Notes: generated by a model not told the origin, from the letters alone. Shown: positions 26,512 to 34,540, counted from the first letter of the stretch. The stretch: DNA of 64,000 nucleotides from Oscillospiraceae bacterium (GCA_022793675.1 JAAWDH010000003.1:31372-95371); one strand, 5' to 3'. A program made the numbers and translations.

Positions 26512-27567
26512 TCACAAAGCCAAATCCCCTTCCTTAATCCAGCCGATCCTACGCAGTACCAATCCAAATGCCCAGCAAAGTATCGCCGGCAAAATAAAGC
26601 TGACCATAATCAGCCCTATCCAGTCCATCGCGCCAATCGCCGCTTTCGCGCCCGACGCCACATCGTTTACCCAGCCGGTGTAAACGCCGATCTGCCCAAC
26701 TAGGCCGCAGGTACCCATACCCGACGACACCGCGGCCCCGTTCATTTCTAACTTAAACAGGCAGGTTGCAATCGGGCCGGTAATCGCTGAAGCAAGGATG
26801 GACGGGATCCAAATGCGGGGGTTTTTGACGATATTGCCCATTTGCAGCATACTGGTGCCCAGGCCCTGGCTCACAAGGCCCCCGACCCCGTTTTCCCGCC
26901 AGCTAAGTACGGCAAAGCCTATCATCTGGGCGCAGCACCCGGCTACAGCCGCGCCGCCCGCCAAACCGGTCAGGCTCAACGCTGCGCAGATGGCGGCGGA
27001 GCTGATAGGCAGGGTCAGCGCAATCCCCACCAGGACGGCCACCAGAATCCCCATCCAGAACGGCTGCAGGTCAGTTGCCCACATAACCATCTGGCCAAAA
27101 GCAGAAGCAGCTTTCCCCAACGGCGGCGCTATCAGCGTCGACAGGCCAACGCCGGCAAAAATCGTCACAAAAGGGGTCACCAGGATGTCTACCTTGGTTT
27201 CCTTGCTGACCGCTTTGCCAAGCTCTGCGGCAACAACCGCCACAACCAGCACGGCAAGCGGGCCGCCTGCGCCGCCCAAAGCGTTGGACGCAGCGCCGAC
27301 TGCCGCTAAGCTGAACAGCACAAGCGGCGGGCAATGCAGCGCAAAGCCAATAGCGACCGCCATCGCCGGCCCCGCCATAGATTTGGCGTAGTCCCCTACC
27401 TCCGTCAAGTAGGGAAGCCCCAGCTGCGTCCCCAGCGTGCCGATAATCGTCCCTATCAGCAGCGACGCAAACAGCCCCTGGGCCATAGCCCCCATAGCGT
27501 CCACGCCATAGCGCCGGGCGGAAAACTCGATGTCTTTGCGTTTCAGAAATGCTTTGAACTTTTCCAT
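26512..27567 (-). CDS. PTS-type transporter IIC membrane protein (EIIC_2 family)
   Basis: A 351-residue protein with about nine hydrophobic segments, G-A-M-A-Q-G-L-F-A-S near the N-terminus and N-G-A-A-V-S-S-G-M-G-T-C-G-L-V-G-Q near residue 270, matching the PTS_EIIC_2 family. No IIA, IIB or phosphotransfer domain is encoded nearby, so it is an orphan permease of unknown substrate. Start at ATG 27567 with AAGGAGGAG upstream. Its leader carries a strong promoter and two hairpins. Confidence 0.85.
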   Translation of the reverse strand: MEKFKAFLKRKDIEFSARRYGVDAMGAMAQGLFASLLIGTIIGTLGTQLGLPYLTEVGDYAKSMAGPAMAVAIGFALHCPPLVLFSLAAVGAASNALGGAGGPLAVLVVAVVAAELGKAVSKETKVDILVTPFVTIFAGVGLSTLIAPPLGKAASAFGQMVMWATDLQPFWMGILVAVLVGIALTLPISSAAICAALSLTGLAGGAAVAGCCAQMIGFAVLSWRENGVGGLVSQGLGTSMLQMGNIVKNPRIWIPSILASAITGPIATCLFKLEMNGAAVSSGMGTCGLVGQIGVYTGWVNDVASGAKAAIGAMDWIGLIMVSFILPAILCWAFGLVLRRIGWIKEGDLAL

Positions 27568-27641
27568 AACTGCTCCTCCTTCAATCCGGGGCAAGCCGTT
27601 GGATTGCCCCCATTCGCGGCGGCCTTTCTGCCGCCACCTTT

Positions 27642-27670
27642 AGTATAACGAAATTTCCAGGGCCTGTCAA
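27642..27670 (-). promoter_or_regulatory. Promoter of the IIC gene with hairpin leader
   Basis: Minus-strand TTGACA (27665-27670), 17-bp spacer, TATACT (27642-27647). The ~70-base leader holds GGCGGC-agaaa-GGCCGCC and GGGGCAA-tccaacggc-TTGCCCC; the second ends 15 bases before ATG, just before the ribosome site, and could modulate translation. Confidence 0.85.
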
Positions 27671-27766
27671 CCTAAAAGGAAGCCCGCCCGTTAACAATAG
27701 CAGTTTGTTTGAAAAGAGGGTGCTAGACCAAAAAGTTTTACGCAGAATCGCGTCGAAAAAATAAAA

Positions 27767-27808
27767 AGAAAAACAAATAGCAGCCGCCCTAGTTTTGGGC
27801 AGCTGCCA
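27767..27808 (-). terminator. Intrinsic terminator of the gene at 27820
   Basis: Minus strand GCAGCTGCCC-aaaacta-GGGCGGCTGC (10-bp stem, one G-U), then TATTTGTTTTTC. It starts about 11 bp after the stop codon. Confidence 0.85.
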
Positions 27809-27819
27809 AAATACCCCTA

Positions 27820-28326
27820 TTATTCGAGCGGGCTTTGATACATAGACTTTACCTCGCCGCCAAAAATGGGTACGGCGAACCAGCGGCAGCCCTCTTCATC
27901 CGCCCCCCACAGCTGCCAGATTACCCAGCCGTCCCGCACACAAAAGGCCTTTATCCCCATCTGCGGCGTTGTGCTCATCTGGGCAAGCTTATAAAGCTTT
28001 GACTGCTCCAGCTTGTAGAGGAATGGGTAAAGATCCAGCCGGCTACGGTCGGTAACATCCTTATAGTAACCATTATAATCCTCATAAATAATCCCTACAA
28101 TCACACGGTTTTCCAAAAGGATGCACTTGTTTTCTGAAAAGCCGGGGCGATTGTTTTTGGCGTCAATTTTGAGCAGGCTATACACCCTGCCAGGTATACA
28201 TTCCACGCAAGAAATCGGAGCTAAAAAATGGTCGTCCCCCGTATACGCCATCGAAAGCCCGGTGTCATAAGAAATGGTACCGTCGGGGTTCACGATCTCG
28301 CCCCACTCGTTGATTTTTCCCATCAT
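27820..28326 (-). CDS. Unknown 168-residue protein
   Basis: Soluble, beta-rich protein with aromatic clusters (Y-E-D-Y-N-G-Y-Y-K-D; D-G-W-V-I-W-Q-L-W-G-A-D) and P-D-G-T-I-S-Y-D near the start. No family recognised; the size and solitary setting fit orphan immunity-type genes but that is speculative. ATG 28326 has GGAGG six bases upstream. It has its own strong promoter and terminator, so it is a single-gene unit. Slightly AT-richer than neighbours. Confidence 0.6.
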   Translation of the reverse strand: MMGKINEWGEIVNPDGTISYDTGLSMAYTGDDHFLAPISCVECIPGRVYSLLKIDAKNNRPGFSENKCILLENRVIVGIIYEDYNGYYKDVTDRSRLDLYPFLYKLEQSKLYKLAQMSTTPQMGIKAFCVRDGWVIWQLWGADEEGCRWFAVPIFGGEVKSMYQSPLE

Positions 28327-28346
28327 GCACAACCTCCTTTTATTTT

Positions 28347-28375
28347 ATAATAGCACAAACATCAAAAACTGTCAA
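28347..28375 (-). promoter_or_regulatory. Promoter of the gene at 27820
   Basis: Minus-strand TTGACA (28370-28375), 17-bp spacer, TATTAT (28347-28352). The transcript start would be only ~14 bases before ATG, giving a minimal leader that just includes AAAGGAGG. Confidence 0.85.
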
Positions 28376-28388
28376 CAAAGAGGCTTTT

Positions 28389-28478
28389 CGACGCAGCAGG
28401 CGGCCACGTCGGCGCAAAACCTATCCTGGCGATTAAAAAGTTTTGCCAGGCTTTTTCAAAAGCCGCGTACTCCCCGGC
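28389..28478 (-). repeat. Degenerate family-A repeat A3
   Basis: Plus strand CGACGCAGCAGG, then CCTGGCGATTAAAAAGTTTTG and a GTACTCCCC tail next to the FmdE stop. The central AGCTTAGC palindrome is missing; GGCTTTTTCAAAAGCC (28449-28464) forms the only hairpin. Confidence 0.6.
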
Positions 28479-28482
28479 CCCA

Positions 28483-29013
28483 TCACAAATTAAACCTATC
28501 GTACTTTGGATAACAATCTAGGCAAAGCCTTTTGCCGCCTTGCAGGGTGAGCATCGGTTCGGCGGTCAGCTCGCCGCAGCTGTCACAGGGAAAACTCCCA
28601 AAGAGCCGCGCCCGCTCCGGCAGCGGCCCGGGGACAGGCTTTACGTCAAACATTTCCGACGGGGGCAGCTGCTGGTAATAGGCAAAACTCTCCGCTTTAT
28701 CCATCTCGCGGGGCTTCGGCTTCAGCATCAGCCGCACCGATTTGCCAGTTGTCCGGTTGTAGAAAGAAAAGGCCTGCTTCCCCCGCAGCCGGAAAAGGAG
28801 GTTGCCCTTGCCGACGCTGCAGCCCAACATTACCTGGATAGCGTCAACGCCGCAGGCGTCGTTTTCCGCTACGCAGGCCAGCTGCTCGTCATCCGAAAAA
28901 GCCAGCTCTAAAAGCTCCGCGGCATAAAGCGCCGCCTTATAGCCAATCGTCAGCCCGGGGCAGACGTGGCCATGGAAGGCTGCGCAGTCGTCCCATGTCT
29001 TTTTAAGATCCAT
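28483..29013 (-). CDS. FmdE-family protein with C-terminal zinc ribbon
   Basis: A 176-residue protein. The N-terminal FmdE domain has F-H-G-H-V-C-P-G-L-T-I-G-Y (13-25) with the conserved H-x-C pair, E-N-D-A-C-G-V-D-A-I and a later G-C-S-V-G-K-G-N; the C-terminus adds C-x2-C...C-x2-C (C-D-S-C, C-L-D-C), a zinc ribbon. FmdE was named from methanogen formylmethanofuran dehydrogenase clusters and often accompanies metal or molybdate transporters. It overlaps the ABC ATPase gene by 11 bp, so it belongs to the transporter operon and may handle the imported metal. Confidence 0.88.
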   Translation of the reverse strand: MDLKKTWDDCAAFHGHVCPGLTIGYKAALYAAELLELAFSDDEQLACVAENDACGVDAIQVMLGCSVGKGNLLFRLRGKQAFSFYNRTTGKSVRLMLKPKPREMDKAESFAYYQQLPPSEMFDVKPVPGPLPERARLFGSFPCDSCGELTAEPMLTLQGGKRLCLDCYPKYDRFNL

Positions 29014-29770
29014 TGCGGTCCTCTCCTATCATCACAATTTTCCGCCCGTTCAGCGTCTCCACCGAAGCTGGGACGCCGTAAACGCCAGAAATTATTTCAC
29101 CGTTTACTTCTTCAAGGCGGCAGTAGCGGTAAACGCTGCCGCCCTTCAAAAATAGGAAACGGCTGCATCCAAAAAGCGCCAAGTTTAGGTCGTGGAGCAC
29201 GATAAGCATGGTAAAACGGCGCTCTTTGGCAAATTTTTTGACCAGCCCCATCATCTCATACTGGTTTTTGGGGTCAAGGTTGCTGGTCGGCTCGTCCAGC
29301 AGCAGGAGCTTTGGCTCCCCCACCAGCGCCCGCGCCAGCATCGCCTTTTGCAGCTCGCCGCCGGAAAGCTCGTCCGTATAACGTAGGCTCAGCGGTTCCA
29401 GCCCCAGCTGCGCCAGTATTTCACCGCAGCGTTCCAAATCTTCCCGCTCCGCCCCCCAACGCATATAGGGCTTGCGCCCCAGCAGCACGGTATCAAAAAC
29501 CGTCGTCCGGCCCGGCTCGCATTTCTGCGGCAGATAAGCCGCCTGCCGCGCCAACTCCAGCCTGCCCATCAAAGCCGTGTCCCTGCCGTCCAGCAGCACC
29601 TTCCCCGCTGCCGGCCGGCGAATGCGGTTTAGGCAGGTGACCAGCGTGCTTTTGCCCGCGCCGTTGTTGCCCAGCAGAGCAACGCATTCCCCAGCCTCAG
29701 CCGAAAAGGTAATATTGGACAAAACCGGACGGCTGCCGTAACCGAAACTTAACCCCTCGACCTCAAGCAT
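29003..29770 (-). CDS. Fec/BtuD-type ABC transporter ATP-binding protein
   Basis: A 255-residue ATPase for a metal, siderophore or corrinoid importer: Walker A GNNGAGKS (about 33-40), signature LSGGELQK, Walker B LLLLDEPTSNLD, H-loop V-L-H-D-L-N-L-A. Start taken at ATG 29770 (M-L-E-V-E-G-L); GGGGGG lies upstream, and further in-frame codons before it are not family-like. Works with the permease and binding protein encoded upstream in the same operon. Confidence 0.92.
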   Translation of the reverse strand: MLEVEGLSFGYGSRPVLSNITFSAEAGECVALLGNNGAGKSTLVTCLNRIRRPAAGKVLLDGRDTALMGRLELARQAAYLPQKCEPGRTTVFDTVLLGRKPYMRWGAEREDLERCGEILAQLGLEPLSLRYTDELSGGELQKAMLARALVGEPKLLLLDEPTSNLDPKNQYEMMGLVKKFAKERRFTMLIVLHDLNLALFGCSRFLFLKGGSVYRYCRLEEVNGEIISGVYGVPASVETLNGRKIVMIGEDRNGS

Positions 29771-29795
29771 CTGCCAGGCCCCCCCTTTGCACAGT

Positions 29796-30881
29796 CTAAA
29801 GCGTTCCGCCGCCCCGCCGGACAATCAGCCAAAGGAACAGCGGCGCGCCCAAAAAAGACGTCAACGCCCCAATCGGCAAAACGGCCGGCATCAGCATAGT
29901 CCGCGAAACAATGTCCGAAAGCAGCAGCAAAACAGCCCCCATCAGCGCCGAGCCGGGGATCAGGAAGCGGTAGTCGCTGCCGGTAAACCGCCGCACCATG
30001 TGCGGGGCTATCAGCCCGATAAAGCTGATACAGCCTACAAAAGCTGTGGCTGCTGATGAAACCAGCGCGCAGAGGACCATGCTCAGCAAAATCAGCCGCT
30101 TTACCGCCACCCCAAGGCTTTGGGCGGTGCGCATCCCGCCTTCAAGGGCGTTGTAATTCCAGCGGTTGATAAAAAAGAACAGGAAAGCCAGCGCTGAAAG
30201 CAGGGCAACCAACCCAATTTCCCCCCAGCCTGCCCGCCCTAGGCTGCCAAAAGTCCAATAAACAATGGTAGCCACCATCACATCGTCGCAGAAATACTGG
30301 ATCAGCGTCGTGGCCCCGGTGAACAGCGCGCTGACGGCGGTACCAGCCAGCACCATTACCGAGGGCGTCACGCCCCTGAGCCTCGCCAACCCCAATATCA
30401 CCAACGTTGTCGCCGCCCCGCCGACGAAGGCGCAGATTGTCACCAGCGCAGGGTTGGTAATCGTCACGCCGGCCGCCGCGCCGCTTACCTGGATGCCTGC
30501 CCCCAGCCAGACGATAGCGGCCGCCGCGCCGAAGGAGGCCCCCTGGGTCACACCTAACGTCGACGCCGAAGCCAGCGGGTTCCTTAGCACGCTTTGCATC
30601 ACGCAGCCGCCCATCGCAAGCGCCGCCCCGACGGCTGCTCCGGCCGCCGCACGCGGCAGGCGGACGTTCCAGACAATCAGGCTGGCCTGCCTGCCGCCCC
30701 TGCCAACCAGCGCCGCCAGCATCTCCGCTACGGACAGCCCCGACGACCCTACCGCCAGCGACGCCAGCGCAGAACCAAGCATTGCCAGCGCAAGCGCCAG
30801 CAGCACAAGCCATTTGCGGCGGGTGCTGCGGCTGTAATCCGCAGCGAGTTTTCGGGCGGCGGGCTGTATCCCCTTCCCCAT
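29796..30881 (-). CDS. FecCD-family ABC transporter permease
   Basis: A 361-residue membrane protein with about nine or ten helices. Motifs of the FecCD/BtuC family are present: N-V-R-L-P-R-A-A-A-G-A-A-V-G-A-A-L near residue 75, W-T-F-G-S-L-G-R-A and F-I-G-L-I-A-P-H-M-V-R-R (coupling region). Two copies form the channel. ATG 30881 follows the binding-protein stop directly as TAGGATG, so the genes are coupled. Confidence 0.93.
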   Translation of the reverse strand: MGKGIQPAARKLAADYSRSTRRKWLVLLALALAMLGSALASLAVGSSGLSVAEMLAALVGRGGRQASLIVWNVRLPRAAAGAAVGAALAMGGCVMQSVLRNPLASASTLGVTQGASFGAAAAIVWLGAGIQVSGAAAGVTITNPALVTICAFVGGAATTLVILGLARLRGVTPSVMVLAGTAVSALFTGATTLIQYFCDDVMVATIVYWTFGSLGRAGWGEIGLVALLSALAFLFFFINRWNYNALEGGMRTAQSLGVAVKRLILLSMVLCALVSSAATAFVGCISFIGLIAPHMVRRFTGSDYRFLIPGSALMGAVLLLLSDIVSRTMLMPAVLPIGALTSFLGAPLFLWLIVRRGGGTL

Positions 30882-30882
30882 C

Positions 30883-31998
30883 CTACTCGCCAAAGGCCAG
30901 CGGGCCATAGTAAAGGCCGCCCGCTGCCATCTCGTCAAAAATATCCTTCCCCAACAGCTCCATCAGGATCTCGCCGGATTTGGCCGCAATATCAATATCG
31001 GAAAACTGTTCGGGGAACAGCACGGTGCCAGCGTAGTAGGCATCCATCAGGGCATAGGTAATATTGGTGCCGCAGTTGTTGAAGGAAGGCATGGTGTAGA
31101 CCTGCTTTTCCGACACCGCCCGCAGCGAATCAAAATAGGCAGTATTGGCGCGGTACTCGTCGTTCACCAGGTCCATATTGCCCGGGTCAAGGAAAATAAC
31201 ATCGGGATCCCATTCCAGCACCTTTTCCAAATCTGCTTCAAAATAATTCTGGCCTGCCAGCTCGTCAGCCACATTCAAGGCATGAATGCCTATAAGCGGC
31301 CCAAAATTGGCATAGGTTCCGGAAAAACCGTGCCGTCCAGAAAAAGTTACCGCCCCTGTGTAGGCTTTTTTCTTTTCAGCATCGGGGACATCGGCCGTCC
31401 GCCCCGCTAGGTCTGCTTTACAGCCATCTATGTAGGAAAGCACTTCCTCGCAGCGCTCTTCCTTCCCGATTACTTCGGCAAAAACCCGCATGGCGCTGTA
31501 AAAGCTCTCGTCCACAAAATTGATGCTCAGATAGCGGACGCTGACCACCGGAATGGCGGTCTGGGCGGCCAGTTCGTCGGCAGCTTCGGCTGAAAACCCC
31601 GCCAGGATCACGTCAGGCATGGCCTTGATCAGCTCTTCCGGATAGCCGTTATTGGCCCCGCTCCCGCCGCCTGCCCCCACAACTGGCAATTCTTTTATCT
31701 GACTCTGGTAAACAGGGCTATAGTCTCGAAGCACCGTAACAGCCTCTGCGTCGTGCTCCTCCACCCCAGCCAGCATATCCACCGCTTCCAAATATGCCGC
31801 CATCCGCGGCGCACCCGATCCCAGGCAGACGATAGAACTTACCTCGGCGGGAATTTCTACCTCGCGGCCCCAAACGTCGGTGACGACGCGGGTTCCGCTG
31901 GACGGGCTGCCGCCTGAAGGCGAGCTGCCGCAGGAAGCGAAAGAGGAAACCAGCAATATTGCGGCAAAACAGGATAATGTTTTGGAAAATGGACCCAT
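30883..31998 (-). CDS. Metal/siderophore ABC transporter substrate-binding lipoprotein
   Basis: A 371-residue cluster A-II binding protein (PF01497 type) with lipobox A-S-C-G (about 20-23), then R-V-V-T-D-V-W-G-R-E-V-E-I-P at the start of the mature lobe, P-D-V-I-L-A-G-F and D-P-D-V-I-F-L-D-P-G. Ligand is uncertain: iron chelate, cobalamin, or molybdate/tungstate as in MolA. The FmdE partner makes a metal such as Mo or W attractive. ATG 31998 with AAAGGAG upstream. Confidence 0.9.
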   Translation of the reverse strand: MGPFSKTLSCFAAILLVSSFASCGSSPSGGSPSSGTRVVTDVWGREVEIPAEVSSIVCLGSGAPRMAAYLEAVDMLAGVEEHDAEAVTVLRDYSPVYQSQIKELPVVGAGGGSGANNGYPEELIKAMPDVILAGFSAEAADELAAQTAIPVVSVRYLSINFVDESFYSAMRVFAEVIGKEERCEEVLSYIDGCKADLAGRTADVPDAEKKKAYTGAVTFSGRHGFSGTYANFGPLIGIHALNVADELAGQNYFEADLEKVLEWDPDVIFLDPGNMDLVNDEYRANTAYFDSLRAVSEKQVYTMPSFNNCGTNITYALMDAYYAGTVLFPEQFSDIDIAAKSGEILMELLGKDIFDEMAAGGLYYGPLAFGE

Positions 31999-32042
31999 CA
32001 GCAAATGCTCCTTTCAAAGGGGGAATCTGTTCAACGCACTTT

Positions 32043-32048
32043 ATTATA
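32043..32048 (-). promoter_or_regulatory. Extended -10 element of the metal transporter operon
   Basis: Minus-strand TGA-TATAAT, about 45 bp before the binding-protein start. No good -35, which an extended -10 can compensate. No obvious Fur/DtxR-type dyad overlaps it. Confidence 0.5.
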
Positions 32049-32172
32049 TCAGAACGCATATAAAACCGGAAGCCCCGGGGAGGGATAGGAAGCGGAAATT
32101 TTGGCTGAATTTCTATTTTTCATCCTTGATTATAAATTTTTATAGCGCATTTTTTATTTTATTGGCATAATA

Positions 32173-32200
32173 AAAACGCCTGCATTGCTGCAAGCGTTTT
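32173..32200 (-). terminator. Intrinsic terminator of the coiled-coil gene
   Basis: AAAACGC-c-TGCA-ttgc-TGCA-a-GCGTTTT, a stem with one mismatch; on the minus strand it ends with T5 (32172 downward), 20 bp after the stop. Confidence 0.75.
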
Positions 32201-32219
32201 GCCTTCTATACTATACAAA

Positions 32220-32840
32220 TCACGTTGCCTGCCAGCTCAAAGCGTCAGCCGAACGCTGTTTTAAATACTGGATATCATAGCAGTTTTGAGCGACCACTGC
32301 CTCAAGCTTACTGAGTTTTTGGGATATTGTCCGCTCGTTCTCATCAATTTTATCGCTGATAACCGTCGTTACCTGGTAGATTGCCTGGGCAATATCGGCA
32401 AATTGATGGTCGACCTTCGCGTCAAGTACGTCGACCTTGGTTTCGAGAGAGTCCATCCGAGTTTTGAGAGAGTGCATCTGGGTTTCAAGAGAATCCATCC
32501 GAGTTTCAAGAGAGTGCATCTGGGTTTCAAGAGAATCCATCCGAGTTTCAAGAGAATCTATCCGAGTCTCAAGAGAGTCCATCCGGGTTTCAAGAGAATC
32601 CATCCGGGTTTCGAGAGAGTCCATCCGGGTTTCGAGAGAGTCCATTCGGGTTTCGAGAGAATCCATCCGGGTTTCAAGAGAATCCATCCGGGTTTCAAGA
32701 GAGTCAAGGCGAGCTTCGACCCTGCCCATCTGGGACTCAAGCGCATCCAGCCGCCGGTTAGTCTCGGCTTTGAACTCGGCCAAATCCGCCCTAGCGCCTT
32801 TTACCTCAAAAAGTATCGCCTGTAAAAGCTCTTCGTTCAT
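32220..32840 (-). CDS. Heptad-repeat coiled-coil protein
   Basis: A 206-residue protein. After M-N-E-E-L-L and a short charged helix, about 13 successive seven-residue units of the form T-R-M-D-S-L-E (variants T-Q-M-H-S-L-E, T-R-I-D-S-L-E, A-R-L-D-S-L-E) make a continuous coiled coil, followed by ~75 residues of helix (D-A-K-V-D-H-Q-F-A-D-I). Similar proteins in Clostridia are uncharacterised; resemblance to tropomyosin-like or phage-tail stalk segments is structural only. ATG 32840 with AGGAGGTG upstream; earlier in-frame codons lack a ribosome site. Single-gene unit with its own promoter. Confidence 0.75.
   Translation of the reverse strand: MNEELLQAILFEVKGARADLAEFKAETNRRLDALESQMGRVEARLDSLETRMDSLETRMDSLETRMDSLETRMDSLETRMDSLETRMDSLETRIDSLETRMDSLETQMHSLETRMDSLETQMHSLKTRMDSLETKVDVLDAKVDHQFADIAQAIYQVTTVISDKIDENERTISQKLSKLEAVVAQNCYDIQYLKQRSADALSWQAT
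32440..32712 (-). repeat. 13 tandem 21-bp repeats inside the coiled-coil gene
   Basis: Thirteen units of 21 bp (plus-strand GTTTCAAGAGAATCCATCCGG with few changes) fill exactly 273 bp. Units 2 and 4 share GAGTGCATCTGG, pointing to a 42-bp duplication; the outermost unit is degenerate. Each unit encodes one heptad, so gain or loss keeps the frame. Confidence 0.97.
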
Positions 32841-32913
32841 GTTGTCACCTCCTACACGATACACAGCCTGTCCGCCGGCAGACATCACCCTGCCAACGTT
32901 TTCTTTTGAAATT

Positions 32914-32942
32914 AGTATACCACAAATAGGCGATGTTTGCAA
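32914..32942 (-). promoter_or_regulatory. Promoter of the coiled-coil gene
   Basis: Minus-strand TTGCAA (32937-32942), 17-bp spacer ending TGG, TATACT (32914-32919), about 70 bp before ATG. The remaining ~140 bp to the divergent promoter at 33084 show no gene. Confidence 0.7.
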
Positions 32943-33083
32943 CGCTGTTTCAAACTTTTCCTGTAAAATAGCCCGTCAAACAGGGACGCGGCTTTCCGCC
33001 GTGTTGTAAAACATTTCTCTGCTCAATAGAACGATAATTTTCACAGTGTGGAATGGCTATCCGCAAATTTTTCCGCAAAACGC

Positions 33084-33112
33084 TTGACAAATTGGAAATA
33101 TTGCTGTAAAAT
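33084..33112 (+). promoter_or_regulatory. Promoter of the sugar isomerase-like gene
   Basis: TTGACA (33084-33089), 17-bp spacer, TAAAAT (33107-33112). A cre-like operator follows 28 bp downstream. Confidence 0.85.
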
Positions 33113-33139
33113 AAAAACAAATAGGTTGTTACCCAATTC

Positions 33140-33153
33140 TGAAAACGATTACA
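33140..33153 (+). promoter_or_regulatory. Perfect cre (CcpA) operator
   Basis: TGAAAACGATTACA matches the catabolite-response consensus TGWAANCGNTNWCA at every position. Its place between the -10 and the start codon predicts roadblock repression by CcpA-HPr-Ser-P when preferred sugars are present. Confidence 0.7.
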
Positions 33154-33173
33154 AATTGAAGGGAGTCTTTCCA

Positions 33174-34037
33174 ATGAAAATGAATGTTGGCCTTTCCATG
33201 TTCTCGGTGATGGGCGAGCTGATGCAGGACTATATGGGAACGCTGGAAAATGTCGCAAAAGCCGGCTACAAGTACATCGAGTACATCATCCCCCATAGCG
33301 GCGAGGGCCTCCCCACCCCGGAGGAAATCGGCGCGAAGGTCAAAGAGCTGGGGCTGACCGCAGTCTCCAGCCACTGCAACTTCACAGCTGAAGACGACCT
33401 GGAAAAAATTGCCGACGACCATGTCAAGATGGGCGCTGGCGCAATCGTCCTGCCGATGACTGTGATGGGCAACATGGACGAGGTTAAAAAGGTCGCCGAC
33501 CTCTGCAACCGGATGGGCAAAATTTGCCATGAGCGGGGCATGGGCTTTTTCTATCACAACCACTGCCAGGAATTCTTGAAGATTGACGGCAAATATGCGC
33601 TGCTGTGGCTGGCGGAGCTGACCAACCCTGAGTGGGTAAGCTTTGAGGTGGACACTTTCTGGGCCAAACGCGGCGGCGTCTGCCCGGTGGAGCTGCTGAA
33701 GACGTTAGGGAGCCGCTGCAAGCTGATCCATCAGAAGGACATGGGCGAATCCGCCAACCCGGTCAACCTGATGGAAGGTGTTACCGAACTTTCTGCGGAC
33801 AGCTTCCGCGAGAAAATTTTCGGCCGCACCAACCCCACCGATATTGTCACCGTCGGCACTGGTACAATGGATATCCAGTCCATCGTGGACACGGCGGCCG
33901 AATTGGGTTTTGCGCCGACAATCATTGTCGAGCTGGACTGCATCTGCCGCTTCACCGAAGACCACTACGAAACGCCCCTCTCCCCGCTGGAAAGCATCCG
34001 GGTGAGCAGGGAAAACCTGGAGAAAATGATCGGCTAA
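33174..34037 (+). CDS. Sugar phosphate isomerase/epimerase (xylose isomerase-like TIM barrel)
   Basis: A 287-residue AP-endonuclease-2/xylose isomerase-like TIM barrel. Metal-site residues fall at the usual strand ends: E in I-E-Y-I-I-P, H in S-S-H-C-N-F, H-N-H in F-Y-H-N-H-C, E/D in S-F-E-V-D-T-F-W, H in L-I-H-Q-K-D-M and E in I-V-E-L-D. Likely isomerises or epimerises a sugar or inositol derivative; the substrate is open. GAAGGGAG precedes ATG 33174. Controlled by the promoter and cre site just upstream; ends in a terminator. Confidence 0.88.
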   Translation: MKMNVGLSMFSVMGELMQDYMGTLENVAKAGYKYIEYIIPHSGEGLPTPEEIGAKVKELGLTAVSSHCNFTAEDDLEKIADDHVKMGAGAIVLPMTVMGNMDEVKKVADLCNRMGKICHERGMGFFYHNHCQEFLKIDGKYALLWLAELTNPEWVSFEVDTFWAKRGGVCPVELLKTLGSRCKLIHQKDMGESANPVNLMEGVTELSADSFREKIFGRTNPTDIVTVGTGTMDIQSIVDTAAELGFAPTIIVELDCICRFTEDHYETPLSPLESIRVSRENLEKMIG

Positions 34038-34058
34038 GCTGCGGCAAATAAATAGGGG

Positions 34059-34091
34059 AAACCGGGGGCCAAAAACTGGTCCCCGGTTTTT
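34059..34091 (+). terminator. Intrinsic terminator of the isomerase gene
   Basis: AAACCGGGGGCCA-aaaac-TGGTCCCCGGTTTTT: 13-bp stem with one G-U pair and T5. On the minus strand it lies just after the DUF1622 gene and could also serve that side weakly. Confidence 0.88.
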
Positions 34092-34093
34092 CA

Positions 34094-34510
34094 TCACAGC
34101 TCTTTAGGTTCTGACGCGCCCTCCTCCGATTCCTGGAGGGCTTTTTTCACCTTCTGCACAAGCGGGGAAGACTTTTTGCCGCTTGTCGTATCAACCTGGG
34201 CCTCTTCTTCGTTTTTGATCTCCCAATGGATCAAGAAGGTCAGCGCAGCCCGCAGGATAATAATGCCGGCCACAATAAGCAGCTCTGTAAATTCCCGCAC
34301 GACAACGGTGCGCAAAATTTCGCTCCCTAGCTTGAACTCCAGCCCCAGCGACATCCCTTTCGCCAGATGCAGCCGGGTGCGGGGGCTGTGGTGCAGGCAG
34401 TCCCAGATGCCGCGCAGCCCTGCAAACACCAAAATCCCCACGCCGATGAACTCAAACAGCAGGATGGCGATTTCGGTCAGATAGTTCAGAATCGTATGCA
34501 GCAGTTCCAT
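34094..34510 (-). CDS. DUF1622-family membrane protein
   Basis: A 138-residue protein with two hydrophobic helices (about 8-30 and 68-90) separated by a basic loop containing L-A-K-G-M-S-L-G-L-E-F-K-L-G-S-E-I-L-R-T, the hallmark of DUF1622, plus a charged tail. Function unknown; relatives may be small ion-conducting or scaffold proteins. AAAGGAAG precedes ATG. It follows a receiver-domain gene by 30 bp on the same strand. Confidence 0.85.
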   Translation of the reverse strand: MELLHTILNYLTEIAILLFEFIGVGILVFAGLRGIWDCLHHSPRTRLHLAKGMSLGLEFKLGSEILRTVVVREFTELLIVAGIIILRAALTFLIHWEIKNEEEAQVDTTSGKKSSPLVQKVKKALQESEEGASEPKEL

Positions 34511-34540
34511 ATATTACTTCCTTTATTTGTTTGGCCAGCT

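Noticed and set aside
32440..32712. CRISPR-like array
   Set aside because: Units are contiguous 21-bp repeats with no unique spacers, lie inside a frame as heptads, and no cas genes are present.
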